In this document: piece by piece, positions 1 to 7,365 of the stretch | Numbering within the stretch: position 1 is the first letter of the stretch | Layout of the letters: each line of letters opens with the position of its first letter | Assembly: GCA_947503525.1 (NCBI GenBank) | Contig: CANNEA010000001.1 | Location: forward strand, 434,001-498,000 | Direction: 5' to 3' | From: an uncultured Carboxylicivirga sp. | Lineage (GTDB): Bacteria > Bacteroidota > Bacteroidia > Bacteroidales > Marinilabiliaceae | Length of the DNA stretch: 64,000 bases | Translations under genes and position numbers: made by a program | Notes under the pieces: generated by a model | Database searches by the model: none | What the model saw: the letters and a program-made list of their open reading frames with translations, nothing else | Told to the model about the DNA's origin: nothing

Positions 1-164
1 AGTTCTAACCAATCCGGATAGTCGCCATCTTCGTCGCTAAGACCTGTGACATTGGAAGAAACAAATTCGTTGATCTTAATTTGTCCCAAGGAGTAAGTAG
101 GAACAAATAGTATAAATATGGCAAAAGCCAGTAATGGCCTTATGTTTTTAGGATCTTTAAACAT
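1..164 (-). CDS. Secreted lamin-tail / CotH-type protein, N-terminal fragment
   Basis: Only the first 54 codons lie inside the window; the gene continues past its left edge. The translation starts MFKDPKNIRPLLAFAIFILF, a basic tip followed by a hydrophobic signal segment ending near SLGQ. The mature start, IKINEFVSSN followed by DEDGDYPDWLEL, is the usual opening of a lamin-tail domain, which in Bacteroidota often precedes a CotH kinase domain. The protein should be exported. The rest of its architecture cannot be seen, so CotH versus another lamin-tail protein is undecided. The start was chosen as the ATG directly before the signal peptide. Confidence 0.6.
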   Translation of the reverse strand, partial: MFKDPKNIRPLLAFAIFILFVPTYSLGQIKINEFVSSNVTGLSDEDGDYPDWLE

Positions 165-322
165 GGATTTTAGCGGATTTGGATGTAATAATACACTTTA
201 TGAAAGCATTAACAAAGAAAATGACTTCATAAAAAACTCATAATCCAATATTAATTTAGGATAAATGAATTTGTAATGCTATGTATATCAGGGTGTGTTG
301 GGATTTGGCAATGGGTCTTTGC

Positions 323-1600
323 TTAAAAGTTAAAACCTAAACCAAGTTCAATGTAATTACCGGTTGGGATAGCAAATTCAGTAGAAGTATGACTGTTGCG
401 AAATTGGTAATTGGCCTTCAATACAATGTCCTCTGTGAAATTAAAATTAGTGCCAATGGCCAATATGGTCATGTAATTTTGAACCCTTGGCAATGCAATC
501 AGTTCTTGTTCCACTTCCTTATGAGTATTTAGATGTTCAAGACGTACAAATATTGGTAATTTCATTTCATGTGTATCAATTAGGCGCTTTTCAATACTCT
601 TTCGATTCCACCAAAACCAATGTAAAAGGTCTACTCCAAATTCAGAATAGATACCAAAAGCTTTTTTCCCAAGTACCTCGCCATTCCCATTTTTGGCTTT
701 AGTTAATTGATAAATGCCATTCGTGTCGGACAGCCATCCATAGTTGCCTGAAAGTAAAAAACGAAAATTTTTGGGACTATAACGCAAGTAGCCTGATAGT
801 AAAGTTAGATTAGAGTTTAAGTCGTAATTTTTATTTTCGAATTGATAGCTGTGGTTCCCATTTGACCCGTAGTAGGCTGATAAGTTTAGGTCAAGCACTC
901 CGGATGTTGAGTAATTTATCTGACCAACTATGGCCAATGAATTTAAATCAAATGCCTCTCGTCCATTTCGAACCCATGTAGCACTTTTAAAATGTTGGGC
1001 ATCCAAGCCTGAAACAAGACTTGCAAAATAACTGAAGTCATCATTGAACTTTCCATAGGCTGCGGCTCCCAGTTCAATCCATGTTGATGGGAGTATGATT
1101 CGTTCGCTTTCCGGACGATTAACTGAGTAGAACAAAATAGGTTCGTCATTACTGTTGATATAGCCTATTCCAAGTGGATGAAATCCAAGTCTTAAATTAA
1201 AAGCCGGATCATATCGGTAATCCGCAAATAATTCGAAGTTTAATTCAGTATGACCATCGCTATTCGCACTAAGGTATTCAATTTGGATTTCACTATTAAT
1301 TATGAATTTCTGAGTAAAGCGATATCCAAAAAATATGGCTAAACGGTAAAGGTTATTGTAGTAGAGTTCGATGTCATCAAGGGCTTCCCTGTCAGGTGTA
1401 AATCCAGGTGTTGCAACATGGTTTATCTCGCCAAAACCACTTATTGACCAGGGTTTTTCAGAAAAGAAAATGCTTGAAGCCGCTTTCCCTAAACCGGGGT
1501 ATTGTTTTGATTGTACTATTGAATCATTATTTGCACTTTGTGCCAATGAAATTAAGCTTATTGAAAAAAAGACCATCAGTATGATTAATCGTATTCTCAT
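323..1600 (-). CDS. Porin-like outer-membrane beta-barrel protein
   Basis: This 425-residue protein has an N-terminal signal peptide (about residues 1-21, ending SLAQS). The rest is dominated by alternating polar/aromatic strands, such as LYRLAIFFGYRF, LTLLSGYLRYSP and YIELGLGFNF. It ends in Phe, the usual C-terminal signature of BAM-inserted barrels. No catalytic motif is visible. It resembles the diverse Bacteroidota porin families, but substrate and exact family cannot be assigned from sequence. It stands alone: the upstream gene (a methylase ending at 1736) is on the same strand but more than 100 bases away, and the downstream gene begins at 164. The barrel call is fairly secure; function is unknown. 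Confidence 0.65.
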   Translation of the reverse strand: MRIRLIILMVFFSISLISLAQSANNDSIVQSKQYPGLGKAASSIFFSEKPWSISGFGEINHVATPGFTPDREALDDIELYYNNLYRLAIFFGYRFTQKFIINSEIQIEYLSANSDGHTELNFELFADYRYDPAFNLRLGFHPLGIGYINSNDEPILFYSVNRPESERIILPSTWIELGAAAYGKFNDDFSYFASLVSGLDAQHFKSATWVRNGREAFDLNSLAIVGQINYSTSGVLDLNLSAYYGSNGNHSYQFENKNYDLNSNLTLLSGYLRYSPKNFRFLLSGNYGWLSDTNGIYQLTKAKNGNGEVLGKKAFGIYSEFGVDLLHWFWWNRKSIEKRLIDTHEMKLPIFVRLEHLNTHKEVEQELIALPRVQNYMTILAIGTNFNFTEDIVLKANYQFRNSHTSTEFAIPTGNYIELGLGFNF

Positions 1601-1735
1601 ATTTATAGGAATTAGATCAGTTGGATTTCCTGATCTAAATTATAAAAGATTTTTAGTACATGCATGCTTATAGTGGCATTTTAAATAAAGGTTCAGAAGT
1701 AAGATTGTGTATTACTTTTTAAGGGCGAGTTTTAA

Positions 1736-2686
1736 CTAACCAACATTCTTTTCACAAACCCATATTTTTCTGGCAAAATTGGTTTGACCTCTTTTACCGA
1801 CACTACATTGATCTGTTATTGAAAACCCTGTGCTATGAATAAAGTCTGTTATGTCTGAGGTTGATACAATAATAAGTCGATCAGTAAGTTCTGCAGATGA
1901 CTTAATGATGTGCAAGACATCCTCATCGCTTGAACGACTGTATAAATTATATGGAAGATCAAGAATGGCAGCATCATACCTGTGTTTGATGTCTTTTATA
2001 TCGGAGCGATAAACCGTAGATGTATAGTTAAAGTGAGCAAGGTTTTTTCGTGCATCTCGGGTTGCTTTCCAGTTAATGTCACAACCATCAATATCAACAC
2101 CAGCAAAACAGGCTTCTAATAAAATTGTGCCTACACCGCAACATGCATCTATTAACTTTTTACTCCTGTCAGCTTTGGTTGCAATACTGACAAGGGCTTT
2201 GGCGATACTTACTCCTATTGAGTTACTGAAGGAGAATGGTTTTTTGTTGTGTTTGTGCCAGTCAAATTTATCTTTAATTAATATGCCAAAATACCATGTG
2301 CTATCGTAAAGGCATAAGCCATAAGTAATACTTGGATTATAATAATCAGGATCACCTTCAATACTCCAACCTATATCTTTCAGTTTTTTAAGTCTAACGG
2401 TGTATTCAGTAGTGTCATTTTCAAGAACCAGATACTCCACTTTGAAACCTTCAGCACAAATATTCTCTTTTTTAACTTTATCTATTAAAGTTGAATAGTC
2501 TTCAGAAAACGAAATGACATCAAGTCTTTTTTTAATGTAAGCGCTATATGAAGGCTCCGTTTTTATGTTCGAAATAAGTTGTCTATTCTTTTCTTCCTTG
2601 TTAAAAATATGTCTCGTTTCCAGCTTACATAATTCAGCTTCCGCGGAATCATAACTAAAGGTATATATATATCGGTGTGTTGGCAT
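1736..2686 (-). CDS. TRM11/UPF0020-like RNA (guanine-N2) methyltransferase
   Basis: This 316-residue Rossmann methyltransferase shows the SAM-binding motif LIDACCGVGT at about 178-187, an acidic strand end (GCDIN, about 201-205) and the catalytic loop ILDLPYNLY at about 241-249. That loop is a D-L-P-Y version of the D/N-P-P-Y/F motif of amino-methylases. KPFSFSNSIGVSIAKALV before motif I matches the TRM11/TrmG10 layout, so m2G formation in tRNA is the best guess; rRNA is an alternative. The reading frame runs 60 codons further upstream, but that part is translated from a tRNA remnant and a poly-A tract. MPTHRYIYTF at 2686 is therefore taken as the start. It lies directly downstream of the tRNA-Phe/GIY-YIG array on the same strand. 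Confidence 0.72.
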   Translation of the reverse strand: MPTHRYIYTFSYDSAEAELCKLETRHIFNKEEKNRQLISNIKTEPSYSAYIKKRLDVISFSEDYSTLIDKVKKENICAEGFKVEYLVLENDTTEYTVRLKKLKDIGWSIEGDPDYYNPSITYGLCLYDSTWYFGILIKDKFDWHKHNKKPFSFSNSIGVSIAKALVSIATKADRSKKLIDACCGVGTILLEACFAGVDIDGCDINWKATRDARKNLAHFNYTSTVYRSDIKDIKHRYDAAILDLPYNLYSRSSDEDVLHIIKSSAELTDRLIIVSTSDITDFIHSTGFSITDQCSVGKRGQTNFARKIWVCEKNVG

Positions 2687-2701
2687 TTTTTTTTTTTTTT
2701 T
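2686..2701 (-). repeat. 16-base homopolymer abutting the methylase start codon
   Basis: There are sixteen T on the plus strand. On the coding strand this is an uninterrupted A-run whose last A is the A of the ATG start. A-rich leaders help initiation in Bacteroidota, and a run this long is prone to slippage, so leader length may vary between cells. A sequencing-length error is also possible but would not alter the chosen reading frame. Confidence 0.8.
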
Positions 2702-2807
2702 GATAGTTATTAGCGTAAAGCTAGTGTTTTTTAAATAATTACTTGAGCCGGAATGTGATTGTAAAGGGGAGGGGCTGATTAGAAGTGGAGTATTAAGGTT
2801 GGGATAC

Positions 2808-2841
2808 AAAAAAAGGTTAACTTCTTTCGAAACTAACCTTT
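2808..2841 (-). terminator. Rho-independent terminator, array unit 1
   Basis: On the minus strand AAAGGTTA pairs with TAACCTTT around a loop containing TTTCGAAAGAAG, followed by a run of T. This copy has one substitution that shortens the stem compared with the other three copies. It closes the array upstream of the methylase gene. Confidence 0.7.
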
Positions 2842-2845
2842 GATG

Positions 2846-2902
2846 TGGTGCCACCTGGAATCGCAACGATAGCTATCGTGGCAGGGATACACGGATTTTC
2901 AG
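2846..2902 (-). pseudogene. tRNA-Phe 3' remnant with T-loop insertion, unit 1
   Basis: It matches the intact tRNA-Phe (4064-4136) from the anticodon loop (CTGAAAATCC) to the discriminator base. The three T-arm bases GTT are replaced by 18 bases, CCACGATAGCTATCGTTG. The 5' half (acceptor 5' strand, D arm, anticodon 5' stem) is absent and is replaced by the end of the GIY-YIG gene, so no functional tRNA can form. This copy keeps CCCTG before the insertion, as in the intact gene, while the other two have CTCTG. Confidence 0.85.
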
Positions 2903-2907
2903 GGGTA

Positions 2908-3201
2908 TTATAACGATCCATATTTTACCAAGAGTTTTTTTCCAATGTTAGGATGTAACTTGAAATTTTGATAATAGGTTCTATTTCTGTTTCGCTTGAT
3001 GTGTTTTTCAATAGCAAGTGCCTGTTCTCGTGATTCACAAATAAGACTAAAGAAAATGTACCAGTCATCTGCAAATTTTGTGCTTGCAGTTTTGAATTCG
3101 TGAGAATTGTGCAAAGAAAGTCTACGTTTTAAATCTTCAGATTGGCCAATGTAATACTTGTCGAATTTTGCAGAGTGAATTATATAGACATGAAACGGCA
3201 T
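2908..3201 (-). CDS. GIY-YIG nuclease family protein, copy 1
   Basis: This 97-residue single-domain GIY-YIG protein has VYIIHS (GIY position, residues 5-10), YYIGQ (YIG, 16-20), the following basic LKRRL with the conserved Arg, and the candidate metal-binding Glu in AIEKHIKRN (about 66-74). Such stand-alone URI-type proteins are common in Bacteroidota and lack a DNA-binding domain; their role is not established. This copy differs from copy 3 by SLHN for SWHN, NFKLH for NLKLH and LLVKY for LLIKY. It lies downstream of a terminator and a tRNA remnant. Nothing suggests a pseudogene. Confidence 0.85.
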   Translation of the reverse strand: MPFHVYIIHSAKFDKYYIGQSEDLKRRLSLHNSHEFKTASTKFADDWYIFFSLICESREQALAIEKHIKRNRNRTYYQNFKLHPNIGKKLLVKYGSL

Positions 3202-3213
3202 ATTGTAAGATAC

Positions 3214-3247
3214 AAAAAAAGGTTAACTTCTTTCGAAATTAACCTTT
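3214..3247 (-). terminator. Rho-independent terminator, array unit 2
   Basis: On the minus strand AAAGGTTAA and TTAACCTTT form a nine-pair stem around TTTCGAAAGAAG, followed by T residues. It is the same hairpin that follows the intact tRNA-Phe gene at 4026-4059. Confidence 0.8.
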
Positions 3248-3251
3248 GATG

Positions 3252-3308
3252 TGGTGCCACCTGGAATCGCCACGATAGCTATCGTGGCAGAGATACACGG
3301 ATTTTCAG
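3252..3308 (-). pseudogene. tRNA-Phe 3' remnant with T-loop palindrome, unit 2
   Basis: It is collinear with the intact tRNA from the anticodon loop to the acceptor 3' strand, but carries the perfect 20-base palindrome GCCACGATAGCTATCGTGGC (3269-3288) in the T arm. The 5' half is missing. The stop codon of GIY-YIG copy 2 lies six bases from the remnant. Confidence 0.85.
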
Positions 3309-3313
3309 GGGTA

Positions 3314-3607
3314 CTATAACGATCCATATTTTATCAAGAGTTTTTTTCCAATGTTAGGATGTAACTTGAGATTTTGATAATAGGTTCTATTTCTGTTTCG
3401 CTTGATGTGTTTTTCAATAGCAAGTGCCAGTTCTCGTGATTCACAAATAAGACTAAAGAAAATGTACCAGTCATCTGCAAATTTTGTGCTTGCAGTTTTG
3501 AATTCGTGAGAATTGTGCCAAGAAAGTCTACGTTTTAAATCTTCAGATTGGCCAATGTAATACTTGTCGAATTTTGCAGAGTGAATTATATAGACATGAA
3601 ACGGCAT
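3314..3607 (-). CDS. GIY-YIG nuclease family protein, copy 2
   Basis: This second tandem copy is 97 residues long with all GIY-YIG landmarks intact (VYIIHS, YYIGQ, LKRRL, AIEKHIKRN). It differs from copy 3 by one visible residue, Leu for Gln in ESRELALAIEK. The stop codon is followed almost at once by the tRNA remnant at 3252-3308. The start ATGCCGTTTC lies close downstream of the unit's terminator, so transcription would need a promoter in the short A-rich interval or read-through from tRNA-Phe. Confidence 0.85.
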   Translation of the reverse strand: MPFHVYIIHSAKFDKYYIGQSEDLKRRLSWHNSHEFKTASTKFADDWYIFFSLICESRELALAIEKHIKRNRNRTYYQNLKLHPNIGKKLLIKYGSL

Positions 3608-3619
3608 ATTGTAAGATAC

Positions 3620-3653
3620 AAAAAAAGGTTAACTTCTTTCGAAATTAACCTTT
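3620..3653 (-). terminator. Rho-independent terminator, array unit 3
   Basis: This is the same hairpin as at 3214-3247, displaced by exactly 406 bp: a nine-pair AAAGGTTAA/TTAACCTTT stem plus a T-run on the minus strand. Confidence 0.8.
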
Positions 3654-3657
3654 GGTG

Positions 3658-3714
3658 TGGTGCCACCTGGAATCGCCACGATAGCTATCGTGGCAGAGAT
3701 ACACGGATTTTCAG
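3658..3714 (-). pseudogene. tRNA-Phe 3' remnant with T-loop palindrome, unit 3
   Basis: This remnant is like that of unit 2, with the 20-base palindrome at 3675-3694. The flank differs by single bases only, for example GGTG for GATG just outside the tRNA 3' end. No D arm or 5' acceptor strand remains. Confidence 0.85.
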
Positions 3715-3719
3715 GGGTG

Positions 3720-4013
3720 CTATAACGATCCATATTTTATCAAGAGTTTTTTTCCAATGTTAGGATGTAACTTGAGATTTTGATAATAGGTTCTATTTCT
3801 GTTTCGCTTGATGTGTTTTTCAATAGCAAGTGCCTGTTCTCGTGATTCACAAATAAGACTAAAGAAAATGTACCAGTCATCTGCAAATTTTGTGCTTGCA
3901 GTTTTGAATTCGTGAGAATTGTGCCAAGAAAGTCTACGTTTTAAATCTTCAGATTGGCCAATGTAATACTTGTCGAATTTTGCAGAGTGAATTATATAGA
4001 CATGAAACGGCAT
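3720..4013 (-). CDS. GIY-YIG nuclease family protein, copy 3 (nearest intact tRNA)
   Basis: This copy is 97 residues long and nearest the complete tRNA-Phe gene, so it is probably the parental one. It contains VYIIHS, YYIGQSEDLKRRL and AIEKHIKRNRN with a conserved Asn in the C-terminal helix, meeting the GIY-YIG/URI pattern. The predicted enzyme would nick or cut DNA in a metal-dependent manner; its target is unknown. The intact tRNA-Phe and its terminator lie 50 bases upstream on the same strand. Confidence 0.87.
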   Translation of the reverse strand: MPFHVYIIHSAKFDKYYIGQSEDLKRRLSWHNSHEFKTASTKFADDWYIFFSLICESREQALAIEKHIKRNRNRTYYQNLKLHPNIGKKLLIKYGSL

Positions 4014-4025
4014 ATTGTAAGATAC

Positions 4026-4059
4026 AAAAAAAGGTTAACTTCTTTCGAAATTAACCTTT
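4026..4059 (-). terminator. Terminator of intact tRNA-Phe
   Basis: The hairpin AAAGGTTAA/TTAACCTTT with a T-run begins about five bases past the 3' end of the tRNA at 4064. It is the ancestral copy of the terminator repeated in each array unit. Confidence 0.85.
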
Positions 4060-4063
4060 ATTG

Positions 4064-4136
<73 letters not shown>

Positions 4137-4241
4137 CAGTTATTTCTACAATGTAAAAATAACAAACAATAACCCTTTACCCTTTTTTATTAGTTCTGTC
4201 CCCACAGAAACTAACAAACCCTAAAATCAGTCATTAAAAAC

Positions 4242-4317
4242 TGGTGGTGCCACCTGGAATCGAACCAGGGACACATGGATTTTCAGTCCATTGCTCTACC
4301 AACTGAGCTATGGCACC
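4242..4317 (-). tRNA. tRNA-Phe (GAA), copy B with encoded CCA
   Basis: This second tRNA-Phe is identical to copy A except for a compensated anticodon-stem pair (ATGGA/TCCAT in place of ACGGA/TCCGT). Unlike copy A it encodes the 3' CCA. It lies about 105 bases upstream of copy A in transcription order; the two are probably cotranscribed and processed. Confidence 0.97.
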
Positions 4318-4470
4318 AATTCAATAAAATACCCCTTGTTTCGGGGCTTTCAGGGGCATTTCCTTCGAAATGCGGTGCAAATATACGCAAAGATTTTTTA
4401 ACTCAAAATCATTTTTACTTTTTTACTTTTCCTTTTTGCCGAAACCTGTTCTAATTTGCTTGATATTTAG

Positions 4471-4478
4471 TATTTTTG
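4471..4478 (+). promoter_or_regulatory. -7 element of M16 peptidase promoter
   Basis: TATTTTTG matches the Bacteroidota -7 consensus TAnnTTTG. It sits 18 bases before the chosen ATG at 4496, which argues against translating the upstream 42 codons of the open frame. Confidence 0.6.
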
Positions 4479-4495
4479 CGCCTCATAATTTTTTC

Positions 4496-5716
4496 ATGGA
4501 ATATCATAATTTTACTTTGCCCAATGGGGTTCGCATTATTCACCGTCAGGATAAGTCTCCTGTCGGTCATTGCGGTTTAATATTAAATGTAGGCTCACGC
4601 GACGAGAATAAGGAAGAGCATGGTATGGCTCATTTTATTGAGCATGTTGTGTTTAAGGGTACTAAAAAAAGAAAGGCCTACCATATACTTAGTCGTTTAG
4701 ATGATGTTGGAGGGGAGCTAAACGCCTATACAACCAAGGAGGAGACATGTATTTATGCTTCTTTTCTTAAGCAGGATTTTGAGCGAGCTGTTGAACTGAT
4801 TCATGATATTTCGTTCAATTCGATATTTCCACCTAAAGAGATTGAAAAAGAAAAAGAAGTAATCATTGATGAGATTAACTCTTATAAGGACAGTCCTGCA
4901 GAATTGATCTTTGATGAGTTTGAAGAAATGTTGTTCGAGGGCGATCCTATGGGGCGAAATATTCTTGGTACTCCTGAGCACTTGAAAACATTTGGACAAA
5001 AGGAAATTCAGACTTTTATAGATAGAAATTACAATACCGATCAGATGGTGTTTTGCTCGGTAGCCGATGTTCCATTTAAAAAGGTATTGGCATGGGCTGA
5101 GAAATATTTAGGTCAGATTAAAAATAATCCAAGAGATTTTAAGAGGTCGGAAGTAAGCAATTATGTACCACAATCAATGACCATTGAAAAAGACACGCAT
5201 CAATGTCATGTGATGATAGGGAATGTTGCCTACGATTATAAGCACCCTAAGCGCTTACATTTACATTTGTTGAATAACTTGCTTGGTGGCCCAGGTATGA
5301 ATTCAAGGCTTAATATGGCTTTACGTGAAAAAAATGGGATTGCTTACAATGTAGAGTCAACTTATGCTCCTTTTTACGGAACGGGAGTTTTTTCCATCTA
5401 TTTTGGAACAGATTCTGATAATCTTAATCGTTCGTTTTCGATTATTAACAAAGAGTTGAAGTTGCTGAGGAATAAATCTCTTGGTTCCTTGCAATTGCAT
5501 AAGGCAGCTCGTCAATTAAAAGGTCAGATTGCCATTTCAGCAGATAATCGCGAAAACTTGATGTTGAATATTGGCAAGAGCTACTTGTTATATAATCAAG
5601 TGGATAGCCTGGAAACCATAAACAATAAAATTGATTCGATTAAGGCATCGGACTTAATGGAAGTGGCTAATGAAATTCTATCTGATTCCCGTTTATCCTA
5701 TTTAATTTACCAATAG
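4496..5716 (+). CDS. M16 family zinc metallopeptidase (insulinase/MPP-like)
   Basis: This 406-residue protein begins MEYHNFTLPNGVRIIHRQ, the standard start of processing-peptidase-like M16B enzymes. The inverted zinc motif H-F-I-E-H is at about 46-50, with the third ligand Glu in KEVIIDEI near 126. The C-terminal half has the M16 inactive-domain pattern, with a GGPGMNSRL segment. Without a signal peptide it is probably cytoplasmic and degrades peptides. The start at 4496 is preferred because the longer frame would run through a promoter element. The methyltransferase gene follows after two bases, so the two are cotranscribed. Confidence 0.9.
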   Translation: MEYHNFTLPNGVRIIHRQDKSPVGHCGLILNVGSRDENKEEHGMAHFIEHVVFKGTKKRKAYHILSRLDDVGGELNAYTTKEETCIYASFLKQDFERAVELIHDISFNSIFPPKEIEKEKEVIIDEINSYKDSPAELIFDEFEEMLFEGDPMGRNILGTPEHLKTFGQKEIQTFIDRNYNTDQMVFCSVADVPFKKVLAWAEKYLGQIKNNPRDFKRSEVSNYVPQSMTIEKDTHQCHVMIGNVAYDYKHPKRLHLHLLNNLLGGPGMNSRLNMALREKNGIAYNVESTYAPFYGTGVFSIYFGTDSDNLNRSFSIINKELKLLRNKSLGSLQLHKAARQLKGQIAISADNRENLMLNIGKSYLLYNQVDSLETINNKIDSIKASDLMEVANEILSDSRLSYLIYQ

Positions 5717-5718
5717 CA

Positions 5719-6363
5719 ATGAATTATTCTATCGATCTGGAACAATATATATTAGATCATATTGAAGAGGAGAGTGATGTGTTAAAAGAGTTGAACCGCC
5801 AGACGCATGTTAAAATGCTACAGCCTCGCATGTTGAGTGGTCATGTACAAGGGCAGATATTGAAAATGCTTTGTCAGATGATTAATCCGCTTAATGTACT
5901 TGAAATTGGAACTTTTACAGGCTATTCGGCCATAAGTATGGCTAGTGGTATGGAAAGGGAAGGTGCTCACGTTGACACGATTGAGATTAACGATGAATTA
6001 GCACCCTTTGTCAATCCCTTTTTAGAAAAGGCAGGCTTGACTGAAAAGATCAGTCTACATATTGGAAATGCTTTAGATGTAATTCCTAAGCTGGATAAAA
6101 ATTATGATTTAATTTTTATGGATGGCGATAAACGTGTGTATTCAGAATATTACGATTTAGTTTTTGATAAGCTCAATCCGGGTGGATATATCCTTGCAGA
6201 TAATGTGCTCTGGGACGGCAAGGTGGTTGAAGATTTGAACCCTAATGATACCTACACTAAAGGGATTTTGGCCTTCAATAAAATGATTAAGGAGGATGAA
6301 CGAGTTGAAAAAGTAATTTTGCCCTTTCGCGATGGTATTTTTCTTATTCGCAAAAAAGGATAA
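5719..6363 (+). CDS. SAM-dependent O-methyltransferase (COMT-like, family 3)
   Basis: This 214-residue class I methyltransferase has the SAM motif VLEIGTFTGYSAISMA, an acidic strand IEIND, the divalent-metal region FMDGDK, and ILADNVLWDGKV, typical of caffeoyl-CoA O-methyltransferase-like proteins. It should transfer a methyl group to a catechol-type or similar hydroxyl; the substrate cannot be read from sequence. It is complete, of normal family length, and follows the M16 peptidase by two bases. No neighbouring pathway gene narrows its role. Confidence 0.85.
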   Translation: MNYSIDLEQYILDHIEEESDVLKELNRQTHVKMLQPRMLSGHVQGQILKMLCQMINPLNVLEIGTFTGYSAISMASGMEREGAHVDTIEINDELAPFVNPFLEKAGLTEKISLHIGNALDVIPKLDKNYDLIFMDGDKRVYSEYYDLVFDKLNPGGYILADNVLWDGKVVEDLNPNDTYTKGILAFNKMIKEDERVEKVILPFRDGIFLIRKKG

Positions 6364-6414
6364 ACAATTCGACTTAAGCGACTGTTTAGCATCAAACCAA
6401 TAAGCGCACAAATT

Positions 6415-6909
6415 ATGAAAACAGCTATATTTTACGGATCATCGTTAGGAAATACACATTTTGTTGCCGAGAAAATTCAAAAGCAATTACCTGAGGCTGT
6501 TTGTCAATCGGTGAATGATTTGAAAAGTGCAGATATTCTTAAGTATGATTTTATAATTCTGGGTACCTCAACCTGGGGCGTTGGTAATCTTCAGGATGAT
6601 TTTGAGCTATTTGTTGAAATGTTGCTATCTCTGGACCTGTCCGATAAAACATTTGCCTTATTCGGGTGCGGTGATCAGGGCACTTATCCTGATACTTTTT
6701 GCAATGGAATGGGTAAGTTGTATTATTTATTAGTTGATAAGGGCTGGAAAGTTATTGGAAACTGGTCAATTGATGGATATGACTTTTCTGAATCAGAGGC
6801 GGTAATTGATGATCATTTTGTTGGATTAGCCTTGGATGAAGATAATGAGCCCGATATGACGGATGTTAGAATAAAGGAATGGCTTCAAATACTTAAGACA
6901 GAAATATAA
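6415..6909 (+). CDS. fldA: Flavodoxin
   Basis: This 164-residue FMN-binding electron carrier starts KTAIFYGSSLGNTHFVAEKI, whose S-S-x-G-N-T loop binds the FMN phosphate. It contains ILGTSTWGVGNLQDD and LFGCGDQGTYPDTFCNGMG, the 60s and 90s loops flanking the isoalloxazine ring. The length and extra loop fit a long-chain flavodoxin. It acts in the cytoplasm in place of ferredoxin, often under iron limitation. It follows the methyltransferase by about 50 bases and converges on the small RHH gene at 6917. Confidence 0.92.
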   Translation: MKTAIFYGSSLGNTHFVAEKIQKQLPEAVCQSVNDLKSADILKYDFIILGTSTWGVGNLQDDFELFVEMLLSLDLSDKTFALFGCGDQGTYPDTFCNGMGKLYYLLVDKGWKVIGNWSIDGYDFSESEAVIDDHFVGLALDEDNEPDMTDVRIKEWLQILKTEI

Positions 6910-6916
6910 GCTGATT

Positions 6917-7168
6917 TTAAGTTATCAATTTATCCAGATCCTGTTTCTCAAATAAAGTAGGATAGTCATCCAGAAATTGCTCCATTACCACACGTAATAC
7001 CGCTTCACGCATAAACTTTGATTTATTGCTTATTTTATACTTTTTGCAATAAACCTCTACGGCTTCATTTTCTTTGTCATTCAATAAGAAAGTAGCTTTG
7101 TGTTTGCGAATCAGAGCTTTGTCTCTGTTTAAAATGGCAAGTTCTTTTTTCTTATCTTTTTTAGTCAT
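6917..7168 (-). CDS. Small ribbon-helix-helix-like protein
   Basis: This 83-residue basic protein starts MTKKDKKKELAILNRD. Residues about 25-65 read as a strand (ATFLLND), a helix (ENEAVEVYCKKYK), a turn (ISNKS) and a second helix (FMREAVLRVVMEQF), which is the ribbon-helix-helix layout. A DNA-binding role, possibly repressing itself or a neighbour, is inference. No toxin partner lies next to it: flavodoxin converges from one side and yebC is divergent. The A-rich region upstream would suit a Bacteroidota start. Confidence 0.6.
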   Translation of the reverse strand: MTKKDKKKELAILNRDKALIRKHKATFLLNDKENEAVEVYCKKYKISNKSKFMREAVLRVVMEQFLDDYPTLFEKQDLDKLIT

Positions 7169-7318
7169 TCGCTGCTACTGTGCTTGTGCTCTACAAAAGT
7201 ATAAAAAACCGTGGCTTATCAAAAGTTGCGCATGATTCAAGCTATCATAAAGCTTTAATAAAAAAGTACAATGAGAATAAAAATAGCAGTGAAGTGATAT
7301 TAATTGAAAAAACACAGT

Positions 7319-7326
7319 TAAATTTG
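7319..7326 (+). promoter_or_regulatory. -7 element of yebC promoter
   Basis: TAAATTTG matches TAnnTTTG and lies 40 bases before the yebC start codon. Confidence 0.5.
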
Positions 7327-7365
7327 CACTTTGCATAAAAAAACACAGAATAATAATAAATTATA

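Noticed and set aside
2687-2866. 60-codon N-terminal extension of the RNA methylase frame
   Set aside because: It is translated from a tRNA-Phe remnant, a terminator hairpin and a poly-A run; the conserved protein begins at 2686.
4370-4495. Longer M16 peptidase start
   Set aside because: The extra 42 codons cover a TAnnTTTG promoter element and have no homology-like features; the family N-terminus begins at 4496.
6917-7168. RHH protein as antitoxin of a toxin-antitoxin pair
   Set aside because: No small toxin gene is adjacent; the neighbours are flavodoxin (convergent) and yebC (divergent).
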